This document shows positions 26,001 to 39,884 of a DNA stretch of 64,000 bases, one piece after another. This stretch comes from Welwitschia mirabilis. Taxonomy: Eukaryota; Gnetophyta; Gnetopsida; Welwitschiales. Position numbers and translations under genes: made by a program. Below the pieces are notes generated by a model. That model saw only the letters and a program-made list of their open reading frames with translations. It was not told where the DNA came from and did no database searches. The DNA lies in NCBI GenBank assembly GCA_051453625.1, contig JBOZIK010000001.1:272218393-272282392 (forward strand), given 5' to 3'. Position 1 is the first letter of the stretch. Every line of letters starts with the position of its first letter.

Positions 26001-26280
26001 ATGGGAATATTGTAAGCTTAATAAGTCTAGGAGATAAATAATGCCTCTAATAATACTATGGATACCACTAGTCTCATAGCCTCAAAGTATTTATTATTAA
26101 TCNNNNNNNNNNNNNNNNNNNNNNNNNNNNNNNNNNNNNNNNNNNNNNNNNNNNNNNNNNNNNNNNNNNNNNNNNNNNNNNNNNNNNNNNNNNNNNNNNN
26201 NNATTATTAATCCATAATGAGGAAAGTACAATTACAGTTAGAGAAGCAAAAACCCATGAAGCATGGCCAGCTGACGTCCT
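23090..26280. repeat. Internal tandem duplication, ~1.5 kb unit, two copies
   Basis: 23090-24480 is repeated at 24582-26280. 'aataatcataacagtattcc' at the start, 'gatctcttgaattacttgg', 'aactactaaatgatcaagtcct' and 'gatcatatgggaatattgtaag' all recur in order. The second copy is lengthened by gaps whose flanks are duplicated (25748-25847, 26103-26202). No protein domain is visible. Confidence 0.7.
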
Positions 26281-28260
26281 AGTAAAGTTTTCATAGCTAC
26301 AAACACTGCTAAAGATCCCTCTCGAGAAAATTTACCTTAGTGTGATAGGACATCATAGTGATCATGTATTTAGTATAGAAATAATAGATCATGGTCATTA
26401 TTATCTTTTTTTATTTTTTTTGAATACTTGTTTGANNNNNNNNNNNNNNNNNNNNNNNNNNNNNNNNNNNNNNNNNNNNNNNNNNNNNNNNNNNNNNNNN
26501 NNNNNNNNNNNNNNNNNNNNNNNNNNNNNNNNNNNAGAAATAATAGATCATGGTCATTATTATCTTTTTTTATTTTTTTTAAATACTTGTTTGAAATAAA
26601 TCCAACATAATCACATACTCTTGAAGATAAAGATGAAGAAATGAGTTGAAGAATAAGAAAGAACATTCCTAAACAACTAAACACTCATACCATTGAGAGA
26701 AAACACAAAACATAAAAGCATATTCCTTCAAAATAAAGTTCATAGACATTTGAATGTCTTAAGATTAGATGAATCTAATCTTATCACTTGAAATATCAAA
26801 GTAAAAAAGATGCTAGTAATGATAACTTCATAAAGTAAAATATAAGTTAAGTTAAGTAAGTTCAAGTGATAGCATGATGTTCAGTAAAAGAATTATCAAA
26901 GAAAGAACTTAGATAATAATAGGAAGACCTATAAAAAGTTGTTTCTATCATGTTCAAGATTTGATAACTTATGGGTTTTTAACCTTTGTCCATTTTTTAA
27001 ATTTCTCTAGTGCTCAAATCAAAAATCTCAACTTAGCCATTGAAAATGTACTTTCTCTAAAAGATAAGGACTTAACTATCTAGAGGTTAACTTACTAAGT
27101 GTAATAAAATAAAAACCAAGAATAAAATCATAAAATAAAAAGGACATTTAAAGCAAACCAAAAATAAGTTTTATTTAGATATTAAATCCCATTCAATACT
27201 TTATTGAAAATAAAAAATAAAAAATCCTTATTTTTCTAAAGCCATGGTTCTAGGACGATGTACTTTCTTGGAAAAATAAAAAATAAACCAAAAAGAGATC
27301 AACTGATAAAACATGAAGGGTACACATGCATGACAAGGTAATATTTAACTCCACAAAATTTATTTGCAATATGAAAGATAAAAAGTTTAGATGGTTTATG
27401 GAAAAATGATCTTTTATCAAATGCATTATATGAAGAATTCCAATTATAGATTTCATCTAAAGATTGATATTGAGAATGAAAAATATTAATGATATTATTG
27501 AAAATCAAAAATTTTTTGGAGAATGCTTCTTAGTATAAATGATAAAGGTAGGTTTAATATACTTGAGAAATTCTCTAAATCTTATCTCTAGATAAAATTT
27601 TCTATAATTTAGAAGTCTAAGATATTCCAAGCCATGCTTTTGATAAGAGCTATCATTAGAGGCATAAGCTAAAGTGGACTTGATAAAAAAGGGAAGAATG
27701 TTTCTTTAAATATTTTCAAGAAAATGGAATGTATAAACATGAAAAGATTTTTTAAATTTAATTACTATATTGAAAAGGATAAGTCTATTTTTTGTCAAGT
27801 TGGATTGAAGCTCTATAGGTTCTTTATTATTCCTCCTCTTATTATTTTTGTTTTTGTTCTTACTATGTTGAATACTTTCTATAAATTTTCTATCAGTAAT
27901 TGTATCTTTCCTATTTTTATTATTCTTATTATTCTTTTGTTGAATTTTGATTTTTCTAACTATTGTCTAGTACTTTTGTCTGGATAACTAGAGTGGACGA
28001 TGAGGTTTGTATCAAACTTTTTTAATTATGTTTACATGTTGGACTTTCTTCTTATTAAAATATTTCACTTCTTTACCCTCATTATTAGAACTATTTATTT
28101 CTATTGGATTATTGTGTAAAGTTAACTCTTTTAGCATTCTCAATCTCTCTTTAACTAAGTGATGTTGTACAAGTAAAGTTAGTTTAACTCCTTTTTGTAA
28201 GTTATCTTATATTCCATATCTTTTTTAATAGCATCAAAAACTCTAATAGTGTACTTATTA
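26281..28260. other. Interior of the Athila-like element, unassigned
   Basis: AT-rich, with short frames on both strands, including 27724-27987 on plus, which is antisense to the element. RT and integrase would be expected here by position, but I see none of their motifs. A gap at 26436-26535 is flanked by identical ~58 bp. Confidence 0.4.
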
Positions 28261-28269
28261 TTATTTATT

Positions 28270-28620
28270 TGACATTCCATTAATCCAGTTCATGTATCTA
28301 TGATGCAGTAAGCAGTTGCACAAAAGGCTGCTCCTAAAAGTAATGGGTAACTTTCATCATGTTTTACTTCAATTATAACCACATATATGAGGTAGAAGGC
28401 TTCTTTTATTTGAATGACTAAGTTTTAATAGTTCTTATGTTTTTCTTAATTGAATTATTGGCCAATTATAGGGTGATTTTTATAGGTTCGATTCTTTCTT
28501 CTATGTCAAGTTTTTTACATACATAAAGAGGCATGATGTTTACACTTGTTTCTATGTCAATTAAAGCTTTTCTAATTTTCTTATTTCCTTGTAAAGTAAC
28601 ACTTACTGTTGTTGCTCTAT
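28270..28620 (-). pseudogene. Retrotransposon aspartic protease relic
   Basis: The minus strand reads 'KALIDIETSVNIMPLYVCKK', matching the Athila retropepsin block KALIDLGASVNIMP with the catalytic DLGAS changed to DIETS. Further on, 'YPLLLGAAFCATAYCIID' corresponds to the flap-distal ILLGRPFLATA.AIID block. Both changes and the intervening stops make it inactive. It would have matured the gag-pol polyprotein. Confidence 0.85.
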
Positions 28621-28763
28621 AGTATTTAAATTTAGGAGCTTTTTGTATGGCTAAGTTGGAAATAGATCATGCAAGGAAGACTTTTCTAGAGATAGTATGT
28701 CTCTATTTTTTCTAACTAGATATTTCCATAACTTAGCATACTTAGGATTTTCTTGCAAGAGTT

Positions 28764-29009
28764 TCAAAAGGATAAGTTAATACTAACATCTTGCATTAAT
28801 GATTTTAAATGCTCATTAAAGATAGAATTTATGTTAAATCTATCAAGCCAAGGAGTAGCTTGTATTTTCCTTTTGTTTTTTAATGAAGGCTTATCGAAAG
28901 TTGAAGGAAAATTATATGTTTTCAAGATTTCTATATCATCCTCTTCCTCACCTTCTTCGTCATTTTTGGAAGTTGAAGTCTTATGAATAGTTGATATTAT
29001 ATCAACCAT
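28764..29009 (-). pseudogene. Open segment between gag and protease of the Athila-like element
   Basis: An 81-codon frame with an acidic run (EEGEEEDD), positioned and oriented between the gag zinc knuckle and the protease. In Athila elements this is the variable linker of the polyprotein. It ends before the protease motif through frame loss. Confidence 0.5.
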
Positions 29010-29439
29010 TTTACAATCCCTTTTTACTTCATTTTGGTTTGAAAAAGGTTGATTTACAAGAGATCCTTATGGTCTTTAAATGGCTAACATTGTTTGTTGA
29101 AATACATTAAGTAAATTTTCAATGTTTTTACTTTGGTTTTTAATAGTCATGTTGGTCCTTTCTTACATTTTTCTCATCTCTTCCATTATGTTTATAATTA
29201 TCTCATTTTAATTTTGATTTTGAAAATTTAAAGAGATTGGTTGAAACTTTGAGATAATTAATTGAAAGTTATTTGGTTGCAAGTTTAAATTATTTGATTG
29301 AATGTTTAAGTTTTTGAACATATTCTCAAAAGGTTTCCAATCCTATTGCTCACCTATTCCTTGTTGATATTAAATTTTATTTTGAAAATTAAAGGCTTTT
29401 GGTTAAATGCACATACTTATTTGAACATTTTCTCTTTAC

Positions 29440-30330
29440 ATTTGAAAACAAGGGATATTATTTTGTTGGATGAGATTTATTTTTACATATATCACATGTT
29501 GATGTTACACTCTTTTTAGTTCCTTTTTTATACATCTAGGATTATTTGAATGTATTTCTCTAAAGAAGTAGTGAAATCCTTGATTGTATTTGTTAAAGTA
29601 TTTTATTCTTCCTCCTTAGGTTTTTCTTTCTTTAAGTCCTTTATAATTTGACCTATAATTCAATTATTTTTAAAATTTGGTTTAGACCTAGTTTTACTTA
29701 TTACAACTTAATCTTCTAATAACTTCTAGTCATTATCTAAATCTAAGTTTATCAAGTTGCCATCATAAGAAAAGTATACAAGTTTTTTAGTTTCACTATT
29801 TAATTTAGTGTAAAAATAATCTATTAATTATGCTTTAGGGAACTCATTAATAGGATTCAAATAAGTAGCTATAGTAAATCATTCATATGTTATTGCATAA
29901 TTCTCATTAGGTTGTTGTTGAAAGTTTGTGACTTCTTTTCTTCATTTTCTCATTGTACTTTCACTCATGAATCTTTTGATAAAGTATTCTTATACTTAAC
30001 TTCAAGTTTTAAGACTTTTATGAGAAATAATTTTAAGCCAAAATTTTCTTTTTTTCTAAGCATGATAGGAAATATCATCATATAAGTTCTATTACAATTT
30101 ATTTTTTCTCATTTCTTAAAGTGAGCAAAACTTATTCTATATTGGCAATATGTTGAAAAGAATCTTTATTAAGCTCTTCTAAAAAAGTTGAATAACCATT
30201 TAAGTGTTTTAATTCATTATCATCTCTAGTAATTAAGTCAAAACGGTTTTGCATTTTAGTTTTTCTATTGAAAATTAAATCCCTAAGTGTAACATTTCTA
30301 TTTGCATTAGAAGTTTTTATCATGATTAGG
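29440..30330 (-). pseudogene. Athila-like gag relic
   Basis: Minus-strand blocks in order are 'TLRDLIF' and 'ELKHLNGYSTFLEELNKD' (30323-30132), then 'LIDYFYTKLNSETKKLVYF' with 'GNLINLDLDND' (about 29850-29710), which match the gag pattern of a short helix, FYDGL, a conserved Gly and an acidic motif. A knuckle CDICKNKSHPTK.YP at 29502-29450 again has the last Cys as Tyr. Several stops are present. Confidence 0.75.
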
Positions 30331-30333
30331 GCA

Positions 30334-31037
30334 TTAGAAAATGCTACTTATTTTTATTTTTCATTTTATTTAATATAGATGAAAAAAATAATTTATTTCT
30401 ATACTATTTCTTTCTTTTGAAAAATTAGATTATGAAATAATAAAAGTTGAAAAATCTTGCTATTTAATTCTTGGAATTCTTTGTGTACCTGTGTATGCAT
30501 ACTTAGGCTAAGCTCAAAGTCCACTAAACCTTCTTTAATATTTCCCTTGATTAAGTTTCACTTCCTCTGATACTTTCTCTTTACTTGAGTGTCCCATATT
30601 GCTACATGCTCAATAATTTATCTNNNNNNNNNNCCTAGATGACTACTTCACAGAAAAAAAAAGAAAATAAAAAATAGAGAAAAATAGTGATAGAACCAAA
30701 ATAGAAACTAGTAGTTATCTACCTATGTCATTTGAATGGCAGAGGAGATTATATTGATTTATTAGGTGGCAAAAACCTAAAAACAAAATACTACAGAAAA
30801 ATAACAGAAAAAATCTTAATCTTAGGATGTCATCCACCTAGTCATCTAGATGATACTAAGGGCGATAGAGCATTATTTTTGAAACAAAAAATAAAAACTA
30901 TAACAAAAAAACTATGGTATTTATAGTAAAAATATAGCACCATTACAAGTAAATACCTAAATCAAAATCCAAAGCACTTATTTGGGTAATGAAAATCCTC
31001 AAACTTCTTAAGACCTTCCTTAACAATGATACCAATA
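30334..31037. other. 5' leader and primer site region of the Athila-like element
   Basis: It contains a 10-base N run (30624-30633) and minus-strand TGGTATCATTGTTA starting at 31034, complementary in its first seven bases to the plant initiator-Met tRNA 3' end. No gene. Confidence 0.5.
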
Positions 31038-32284
31038 TGTTGTAATGCATATTTATGCAATTGTTACATCCTTAAGAAAACCCTAACAATAAAAAATATT
31101 TGAATAACATGCACACTAGTATAGATGAGAGTGAACCCAAATCTCAGAATCCATTAAATGTACTAAGATCAAAATTAGAGAATTGATTTCATGTGAAGTA
31201 TTTTTTTGTTTTTTGTTTTTTATTTTAGATTCAATAATAAAAAGTACAATGTAAGAAAAGAAAACACAGTATGCAATGCAAATGAAGACTGCTTTAAATA
31301 CAATACCCATTTAACTACTAAATCTCTGTTACTAAGATCGACCTTGTATAACCTAGATCAATTAAAGAGACTATTACTAACACTAACCAACATAGGCTAT
31401 TAAGTAAATTGAACAGAATATGAAAAACATGCAATGATTAAGCTAGGAAATATAAAATTAATGCAATACAAATCCTAAGCTAATGATTTTAACCTTAACA
31501 AAGGTTACCCTTGATGATCTATATCAACTATGGAGCTGTCACAGTATCATAACCAGCATAAACCATAAGGGACATGCACATGAATAAAACTAAAAGAAGA
31601 TTTTCATTATTTATCGAACTAACATCCTATTATAAAGCATTCACACCTCAATGAAGGAGACATAGTTCAACACTGAGGAAGATCCCTATTTGCAATAATG
31701 AATGGACCTTTTGCCCTTTAATATCCTATCATCATAATTTCCATTGTAAATAAGATAGACTTGGAGTGAGAGTGGAGGAGTTATTTATTACAATAAAACA
31801 CTTTAAAAACAAAAAATCTAAAATATTCTATAGAAACCTAATGGTGCATGGAAGGTGCATGATACATTGCATAAGTTAGGCGAAGTTTAATGCATTAAAT
31901 AAAAATAGTAGTTGTCTTGATTCTCATCTAGATGATGTAGAATATGATGACATGTCAACAGAGGTCCTACATTAGCTTTCATCTTTAGTCTAGTTAGCAT
32001 CCTAATCATTATGTAAGTGGTATCATTTGTACTATCATTCGGATGATGAAGGGGATAAAGAAGCTTCTCATCAAATTAAATCAGATTTGTAGATCATTAA
32101 TTCTTCCTCAAATGGAAAGTATAAAAAATCATCCAAAATGCCTTCAAATGTGCTAGTGATTCTGTATTTTCCTGATTTTCTTATTAACTCTCAATAATCA
32201 TTTCTTTCCACTTAAACCTTTCTAAATTTCCTGCAAAATTACTTAAAATACCCCATCAAAAACATACAATTTAGCATTGAAACA
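31038..32284 (-). repeat. 5' LTR of the Athila-like element
   Basis: Partner of 21344-22584. It ends GCATTGAAACA, which with the opening TGTTGTAATG gives the usual short inverted TG..CA termini. Confidence 0.75.
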
Positions 32285-34107
32285 CTTATTTTCTCTCTCT
32301 TTTATTCTCTTCCTCTCTTATCTCCTCTTCTCTTATATTTATTCTTCATTTTCCCTCTCTTTGCTCTTTCCTTTTTATTTCTTATATTTCTTGCCCTTAT
32401 TCCTTATTTTTTCTCTCTTTTAATACACTGCTAGCACCTCCTCCTTTTTTTTTTCTATCTTAAATTCCATGTGCAAGGTGTGGAATTTCCTCTTATTTCA
32501 TAATCTAGAAATGGACTTCCTTTCTCTTTCATGCCCTAAATATGGAAATTTAGTCTTTCATGGTCAAGGATCAAAGCAATTAGACCCCCACTTCTCCTAC
32601 CATACTAAAACCCGTTGAAAGTTATTTTCTCTAGCTCTTATCTTCCTCAACTATGCCTTGATAATTAGGGAACCCCTTTCCAGTAGTTCCCTTCCCTACA
32701 CTTAGTTCTTCACCTCTTCTATAAATTTCTCATTACCTTGTCTTATACTTTTAAGGTTCCATCTATCACAATTTACCAATTTAAACTTCACAAGAGTCTT
32801 AAGATTACATAAAATCCTTAGGATATGCTAGAGTTAAGTGAGATTGTGCATGGAATTATACCATGGGGTAAGTAGTAGCTTGATGATTAGGAAGAAGATC
32901 ATTGTTTTAATGGGATGATCCTTCCTAGCACCATTAGAGACCATGTTTATGATCATGATCACATCAATGATTATAACCTGTTAATGACCATTATCATGTT
33001 GACCATCAACGTACTAGTCCTCCACATTAGTTTATTAAAATTATTGCTAATTTGAAGATATCTAAAGAGACTTGCATGGAACACCATCACTCCGCCCACT
33101 TTTCATTATTCAACTTTACTCCCTCCTCTCTGCTCTTATCTTAAAGTAGTAGCCTTTTTCTTTCTCTTCCACTCTTAGATTCCTATATCTGAGGATTCTC
33201 TACATATTCTCTCTTAATTTCCAGTTTCCCCTCTAATTTAATAATCTCTTTATGAACTAGAAATCATCCTATCCCTTCATTTTCTTCCTATATGGCTAGC
33301 CTTGACTTCACAAAAACTTTTACTCCAAGTCAGTAGGTAGACACATCTCCTCCATTAGAAGAAAATACTAGAAGATACATTTGTTGATCTCCTTTTTTGC
33401 ATGTATTTCTTCTAGTTTTATACAGTTTATCTTTTCATTTTCTAATATAATGTTGTATCTCCTCCTACTCCTCCATCATAATGGGAAGATTATGTAATAA
33501 TATTCCAAATAAGAGATAAGAAATCATAAGTTTTGAATAATTTCTATAATAAACACAATTTATTCTTTGCATCTTGAGCTTTCATTCACTAAGTAACTCA
33601 AACACAGTGAATAGAGAACTTGATTTCAAACAATATTTTTTTTTTTTGAGGAAGAATTCAAACCATAAATTCCTAGGAGGAAGGCTACCCTTTAGGTTTA
33701 TCCCTCTTTTTATTCAAACTACATCCTACCTTACCTACATATCCTAGGGAGGAGACTTTTTAGTATTCCTTAATTCCATAACCAAAACCTACTTTAACTT
33801 CTCGTATTATAGAAAGACCTTAGGATAACTAAGAGGATACACCATTTCTTAGGGAGTCTTCTCTTTATTCTACCTTATCCTTCTTTTTTTTTTGTTTTTT
33901 TGTTTTTTTGTTTATGTTTATTTTATGAGAACATTTTAGCTAGACATTATCCATCATTCTAAACCTATTCCCCAGTGACTCTATATCTTAATTAAAATTG
34001 TTCAGGTATCTAGTTTCTAGATACCCTCTAAAATAAATCTAGGACCTCACTCTAGAAAAGTAAAGCGTTATTATCTCTTCTAAGCCTAAGAAATAGAACT
34101 TACATCA
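32285..34107 (+). repeat. Right LTR of the large element, second part
   Basis: Resumes the pyrimidine tract interrupted at 21343 and runs colinear with 16246-17886. Between 32440 and 32500 it also contains the intact sequence that is split in the left copy by the gag-only element, so it serves as the empty-site reference. Confidence 0.65.
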
Positions 34108-35629
34108 ATATATGCTTATGAAATATTTAATTACATGTTTCTTAGTTGCACATGCACCAAGAATCTTTATTTAAAAAAATCAAGAGTTTGATGGATTTTA
34201 AACTTCAAAAAACATAATTTATAATGTTCTTAAAAGGGGATAGTAAGTATTAATGAAGAGAAATATTCCTTACATGGATACTTCTACTCATAACTATATT
34301 GCATAATATTTGAAGAAAATGTAATTAAAGGAATTTTGAATGGAAAAGGAAGGACAAACTAGCTTTTTAATCTATCCTTCTTTGGAAATAAATAAATTTA
34401 GTAAGAGTTTGGTTAGGAATTTGATCCTTTGGTATATTCAAATATATTCTTTTAGTAACATGCAAATATAAATAAAACAATGGTAATGGAGAGAAATTCT
34501 AGCTTTTAACAAAGATTTATATATAATTTAAAAAAGCAAAAAATTATAGTTACTTTAGTTTTAGATTTAAAATAATAGTATAATGGATCTAGTTGCCTTT
34601 GCTTAGTACTTCAGTTATTATTTTATTTGATTAGTGTACTGATTCCTTTGGTATTTTATATTTATAATCATATTTCTTTTTGTCATAAAAATGTTATAAT
34701 CACTTTTTCCTTTTATGACACTTTCATAACAAATGAATTTTCAATTTCTCATAAAAAATGAGATTTGTTTTTTAATATTTAAGAAAGATGAGCATTCTAA
34801 AGATTTGATATAATGTTGAATTTATTTATATATTTTTTACTTATTTTAATTATGAATTTGCATGGTATATTATATTTTATGACATATGTTTTATTATGAA
34901 AAGATCTCAAAAATTTAGAAAGTTATAACTTTTTAATAAAGCCAAAAACTTTAGTTTGAATTTTATCATTAAATCAAATATGTTTTCAACATCAAAAAAA
35001 GGTAATACACCATATGATTTAGATTATAAATATATGAGAAAGTTGAAATAGTTATTTTTTCCAAGTTGAAAAAAATGAAAATGGATAGCATGTAGATCTA
35101 ATTTTAACATTGTAAACTTATTCAAAATTCAAAATTAAGGTGTATGTCTTGCATTATTAGTTAAATAAATAAAAACCAATTATTATTTTTATAAATGCTA
35201 TGATATCCTAAAATTTATACTCTTTAATTATTTTTAAAATACTTGAAGGCTAGGAATCTTATAGAGATAAATTTTAAATCAAAATTTTATTTGAGATTGA
35301 TTTAATTTTATAATGATTGAATGCAATAGGTTTTTTCAATACAAGAAAACTCAAATAAATGAAAATGGTTAAGAAACATGTGATATATAATTAGTTTGGT
35401 AATAAACATTAGTAATTATTTTAATAAGAATATTATAGTAATTCATTATATAATGACCTTTTACTAAGGTCATGTATTATCATAATCATATATGTATATA
35501 TGTGTATGTATGTATGTACCATTATTGTAATTGGTATGTAACATGAAATATTATGTTAACTGCTTACTTGGTATGTCATAGTGTTATGTGGTTAATCTCA
35601 TCTATAATAGTCTTAACCTCATATTGATA
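34108..35629. other. AT-rich spacer
   Basis: Very low G+C, no gene or recognisable element. A short TATG/TATA microsatellite lies near 35488-35516. Confidence 0.45.
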
Positions 35630-36982
35630 TGTGTTTTGATGTGTAAGATGTATAACATATTATTCAAATTGAGTTATCAATAACATGAAATATTTTAATA
35701 TCTGATTCACAAACACACACTAATATAGGGAGTGAATCCTAGTGCCTTAATATGATGAGAAATTCAATGATTATCGACAAAATTGAGTCATTCAAAGAAT
35801 AAAATATGTTTTTTATTTTCTAATTAAGCATTAAAATGAAATAATAATACAATTATGGATTGAATGCAATAAACATGAAAAGCAATGAATTAAAATGAAA
35901 TGAAAAGAAAATGAAACTCAATTCGTAGTGTAATTAATTAACCAATTTTACTAACTTATTATCACCAAAGTTAACTCTTATGTTCTATATCAGGACCAAC
36001 ATTAATTTAATTAAACATCAATTTGATTTCAAGATAAAATATAAAGTAGAGAAGAAGAAATAATTAAGAGAATATAAATTAACTTTATTAATCAAATTGT
36101 AATAACATCTACTTAAAATTAGTAATTATTTAATAAAGGACTTTCATCTCAATATCCAAGAAAAATCCCCTCACAATTCAAAATGGACCCCTTACCTAAA
36201 TAAACTCCAATTATCATAAGATTGATTGATGCTTAAGGGATGGCATAAAATTGATGCCTGAAGAAGGTATTTATATATTTGGACTAATAGTTTGAAAAGT
36301 GAATGGGTATGAAATAAAAGGATAAGAATCTTAATAATAAAGTAATACAAATTAATTAATGTTTGTCCAAGTTTGAGTGGTTATATAACTATTTTATCTA
36401 AACTATGATACTAGACAAGTTTAACTTTTAATAACTACCATCCATACGCTTTTCTAATGTAACTAATGACAGTTGTCCCCTTAGATTCATATAAATGACT
36501 AGCATGGATGACTATTAGGGAATAGAAGCTAGTTTTTATTGGCTTCTACTAAGAGTTATCCTACTAACTTGATCTAGGTGATCTAGTGGAGAAAGATTTT
36601 TTGTTTTATTAAAGTTGCTTCTAGTTATTTTCTCTTAATCTAAAATTAATTCCTCAGGTTCTAAACAATTAAAATCATCCTTTAGAAATTTCATGAGTCA
36701 AGTTAGCTCTCATGTGCTATGGTGATATCATTAGCTGAACTATTCTCTATGTATTGCACTTTCTAGAATGAAATATATCACTTAGCATTATTAAAATGAA
36801 TCATAAATGGATCAGTTCTCAAAATTATCCTAAAGATGATAAGAATAATGTAAAACTAATAATTTATACAATCATCATGATAATTAACTATAATTTTCAT
36901 AGTTCCTTCATAAACCTTTTAAATAAGCTTAAAAACATACTTTAAACTTAGGTCAATTATGGCCAATTTGACCTCATAACAT
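35630..36982 (-). repeat. LTR related to the Athila-like LTR, single copy
   Basis: It shares order and motifs with 21344-22584: 'acacacactaatatagggagtgaatcc', a T-rich stretch, 'ccatccccaaggaaaatcccc'-type sequence near 36160, and a terminal CTCATAACA. Next to its right end lies purine-rich minus-strand sequence (GTTGAGGGCTA), the expected polypurine tract of a minus-strand element extending to the right. The left boundary is approximate. No partner LTR was found in the window. Confidence 0.5.
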
Positions 36983-38933
36983 AGCCCTCAACTTAGCATT
37001 TGTTAGATTTAAAAAAGTATGTGGAATAAAAAGTAGCTAGCCAAATTTATAAAATAAATAATCTAATTGATTAAATTTACCATGTATATTTGAGGTAATA
37101 ATTCAATAAATCTCCTATTCATTAGGTAATATAGTCAACATGGGATCTTTGTTCACCTCAATTCATCTAGATGATAAGGTGGATGATTCTTAGCTAAATC
37201 AGTTTTTAAAAAGATTCATCATATTAAATTCTTTAAAGCACATATCAACCTTAATTATGCCTATGAAAACCCTATGTAGTTATTTGATAATAAGCACTCC
37301 ATGAAAATGATAAAATAATGTAACTCCCTACATTATCCTCCTACTACAGATTTGTTAGTCATGATAATAAGAAAATGGAATTCTATGTAGATATAAATGA
37401 ATCTAAGAAAAATAACATAATAACTTAAAACATATCATAAAAATCATTTTTTGAGTATAAAAATCAATGGTAGAAAAATGCCAATACAATGATCATCCTC
37501 AATGAGGAGAAATCCTAAATGATATACCAATATTACATGGAGGTGATGTTGGTGATGGTTCTTGTACCTCATCCATTAGAAAAAAGAAACTCACATGATT
37601 TTAAATGGCCTTAATTATCTTCACACGCTAACTCTTATATCTCCTTATAAAGATTCATTATTATACTATTTTCAATCTACATCACTCTATGCTTAACAGC
37701 TATTATTCTCTCTTCTAGGATTCCTATCATCTAATTAAATTATTTGCTTAATCTTAAATTTATAGTTATGACTGTATCCTATATCTACTTAAGTATAACC
37801 TAGGAAAACCTATCATAGGGGATACTTTGTGAACTTATGACTACTTTAGCTCTTCAAGGGCTTAGATGACCATATCTGTAATGTATTTGTCTATAACCTA
37901 TACATGATGCTAATCCATCATTTCTTGTGGCTCTGACATGTCATACATATGAAAAATAATTAAAATTAGGCATGATAATCCTAATTTTAATGGATATTTC
38001 ATGTCTATTATGGTTTAAGGCCCATATTTGTAACTTTAAATTTTCAAACATTACTTATTTAGTAAAGGGTTAAGTCCTCATCCTTCCTTTCTATCATATG
38101 CATTAATTATAAAATAATCCATGATTTGAGTAGAAAATTTAAAATGTAAGGACTCCTAATTTTAAATCCATTTAACATAGGCATAACTTCTAAATTTACT
38201 ACTCATAACTAAATAATAAATTTTCAAGCGAGGATTGCAATAATGCATAAAAATAAATTGTCCAACTTCATATTTTATTTAGTAATAATTTAAGAAAAGA
38301 TATTTGTGAACTAACATTCAATGTATTCTTGAGGTTATAACATTACTGAAGAGTTCAAGTTCTAAATATATTCCTCAATAAATTCATAAGTAATATATGG
38401 CCAAATTTCATATCTTATTACAATAATACATTTCAACGAAAGATGTTTACTATACAATGCTCAATGTATTAAAATTGAGAAATTTTATAAAGCTATAAGG
38501 GATACACATAATAGAATAGAGTTTAATTATCAATGCACATATAATGAGATATTATTCAAGGAAGGTTTACAGTGTTCTCACATCACAGGCATATAAACTC
38601 TAAAAATTCCAAGATCTATGAAGGAAATAGAAGTTCATTATGCAAAATTTTTCAATAAGACTGGAATAATAATACTTCACATCTTTATGTCCTCTTCAAT
38701 AATCATACTCCAAATTTTCCACTTGTTACACAAGGAATATGGAATGATAACTTTGAAAATATTACAGATCCCAGTATGATCTAGACAAGAAAAGATAAGA
38801 TAAGGATTTTCAAATGTCAAGATAGGAAGGACAAAAGTAAGAACTTCAAGAAACAATTTATATTACAAGAACAATGATCTTATGGTTATAAATTGAGAAT
38901 AATTAGTTATAGACTTATATATATTTCAATCAC

Positions 38934-39245
38934 ATCACTCCCTCATTCGATGAACTATAAAGCCTACTACCTTATTTGGTGATTTTTGGTTCTCATATGA
39001 TATTTTTCACATTTTACTTACTTCACTGACTCATTTGGTGAACTGTGAAGCCCACTACCTCATTCGGTGATCTATGGTTCTCATATAATATTTTTCACAT
39101 TTCACTTACTTCACTACTTCATTTGGTGATCTGTGAAGCCCATTGCCTCATTTGATGATTTATGGTTAATCTATCATTCCCACTACTTCATTCAGTGATC
39201 TATGGGATTCTCACCTTCACTATCTTATCTGTCAATCTGTGGAAT
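38934..39245. repeat. Minisatellite, 'cactacctcattyggtgatct' core with an 88 bp higher-order unit
   Basis: The core 'ctacctcatttggtgatctatgg' alternates with 'tgaactgtgaagccca'. 'tctcatatgatatttttcac' recurs at 38991 and 39079, giving an 88 bp period. About seven cores are present. An inverted relative lies at 63491-63671. Confidence 0.8.
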
Positions 39246-39884
39246 ATACAAGCATAATTTCTCAATAAATCATGGCATCAAGAGGAGTATGAGAGGGGTA
39301 TAACAATGAAGCATTAACTCATGATAAGTAAAACTTGTATTTAGATTATCAAAGACATCGAGTAATAGAAAATAGTAGGAGTTCATATTTGGAACAAGGA
39401 TTGCATCTACTTAATTATCAAACATCACACATATCTATATTTATTTCATAAGAAAATAGACACAACAAATACAATAATGGATTGCATACAAAAAGGGACC
39501 AATAAGGAAGAAAGAAGGAATAGAATCATACTTATATCTAATCATAGTGTTAAAGGAATTCTAAGTTCTTCCAAGTTTTCAAAGCTCCTAGACTTTCTAA
39601 GCTTCAATATTTAAAGGTAAAGTATTTTCAAAATATAAGCTTGACTTGAGGAAAGAGGAACCTATTTATAATAAGAGAACATGAGTAAAGTGAAAAGACT
39701 CAAGAATATGGAAGAATACATCATGAGCCAATAGTAATGTGGGGGTTTCATAACACCTTATAAAGGCTTTCCTAGCCACTAGATGCTTTAATAATATTTT
39801 TAAAAAAATATGTTATATTCCATTACATTTAGTCATAATAATAAACAAAATAAATAAGCCTTCACAAATTAACATTTAATCATG

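Larger units (their letters stand above)
21344..32284 (-). mobile_element. Athila-like Ty3/gypsy element, gag and protease only, inserted in the right LTR
   Basis: LTR-like direct repeats of ~1.24 kb lie at 21344-22584 and 31038-32284, starting TGTAGTA/TGTTGTAATG and ending GCAATA/GAAACA. The primer site on the minus strand, TGGTATCATTG (from 31034), lies next to the right LTR. A purine-rich GTGAGGGACTA abuts the left one. Gag and protease relics are on the minus strand in the expected order. No RT or integrase was found: that space is taken by a ~1.5 kb tandem duplication and AT-rich sequence. Target duplication is obscured by the pyrimidine tract. Confidence 0.8.

Noticed and set aside
27724-27987. 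87-codon hydrophobic plus ORF, possible membrane protein
   Set aside because: It is antisense to the Athila-like element, very AT-rich (Phe/Ile/Tyr bias) and has no recognisable family.
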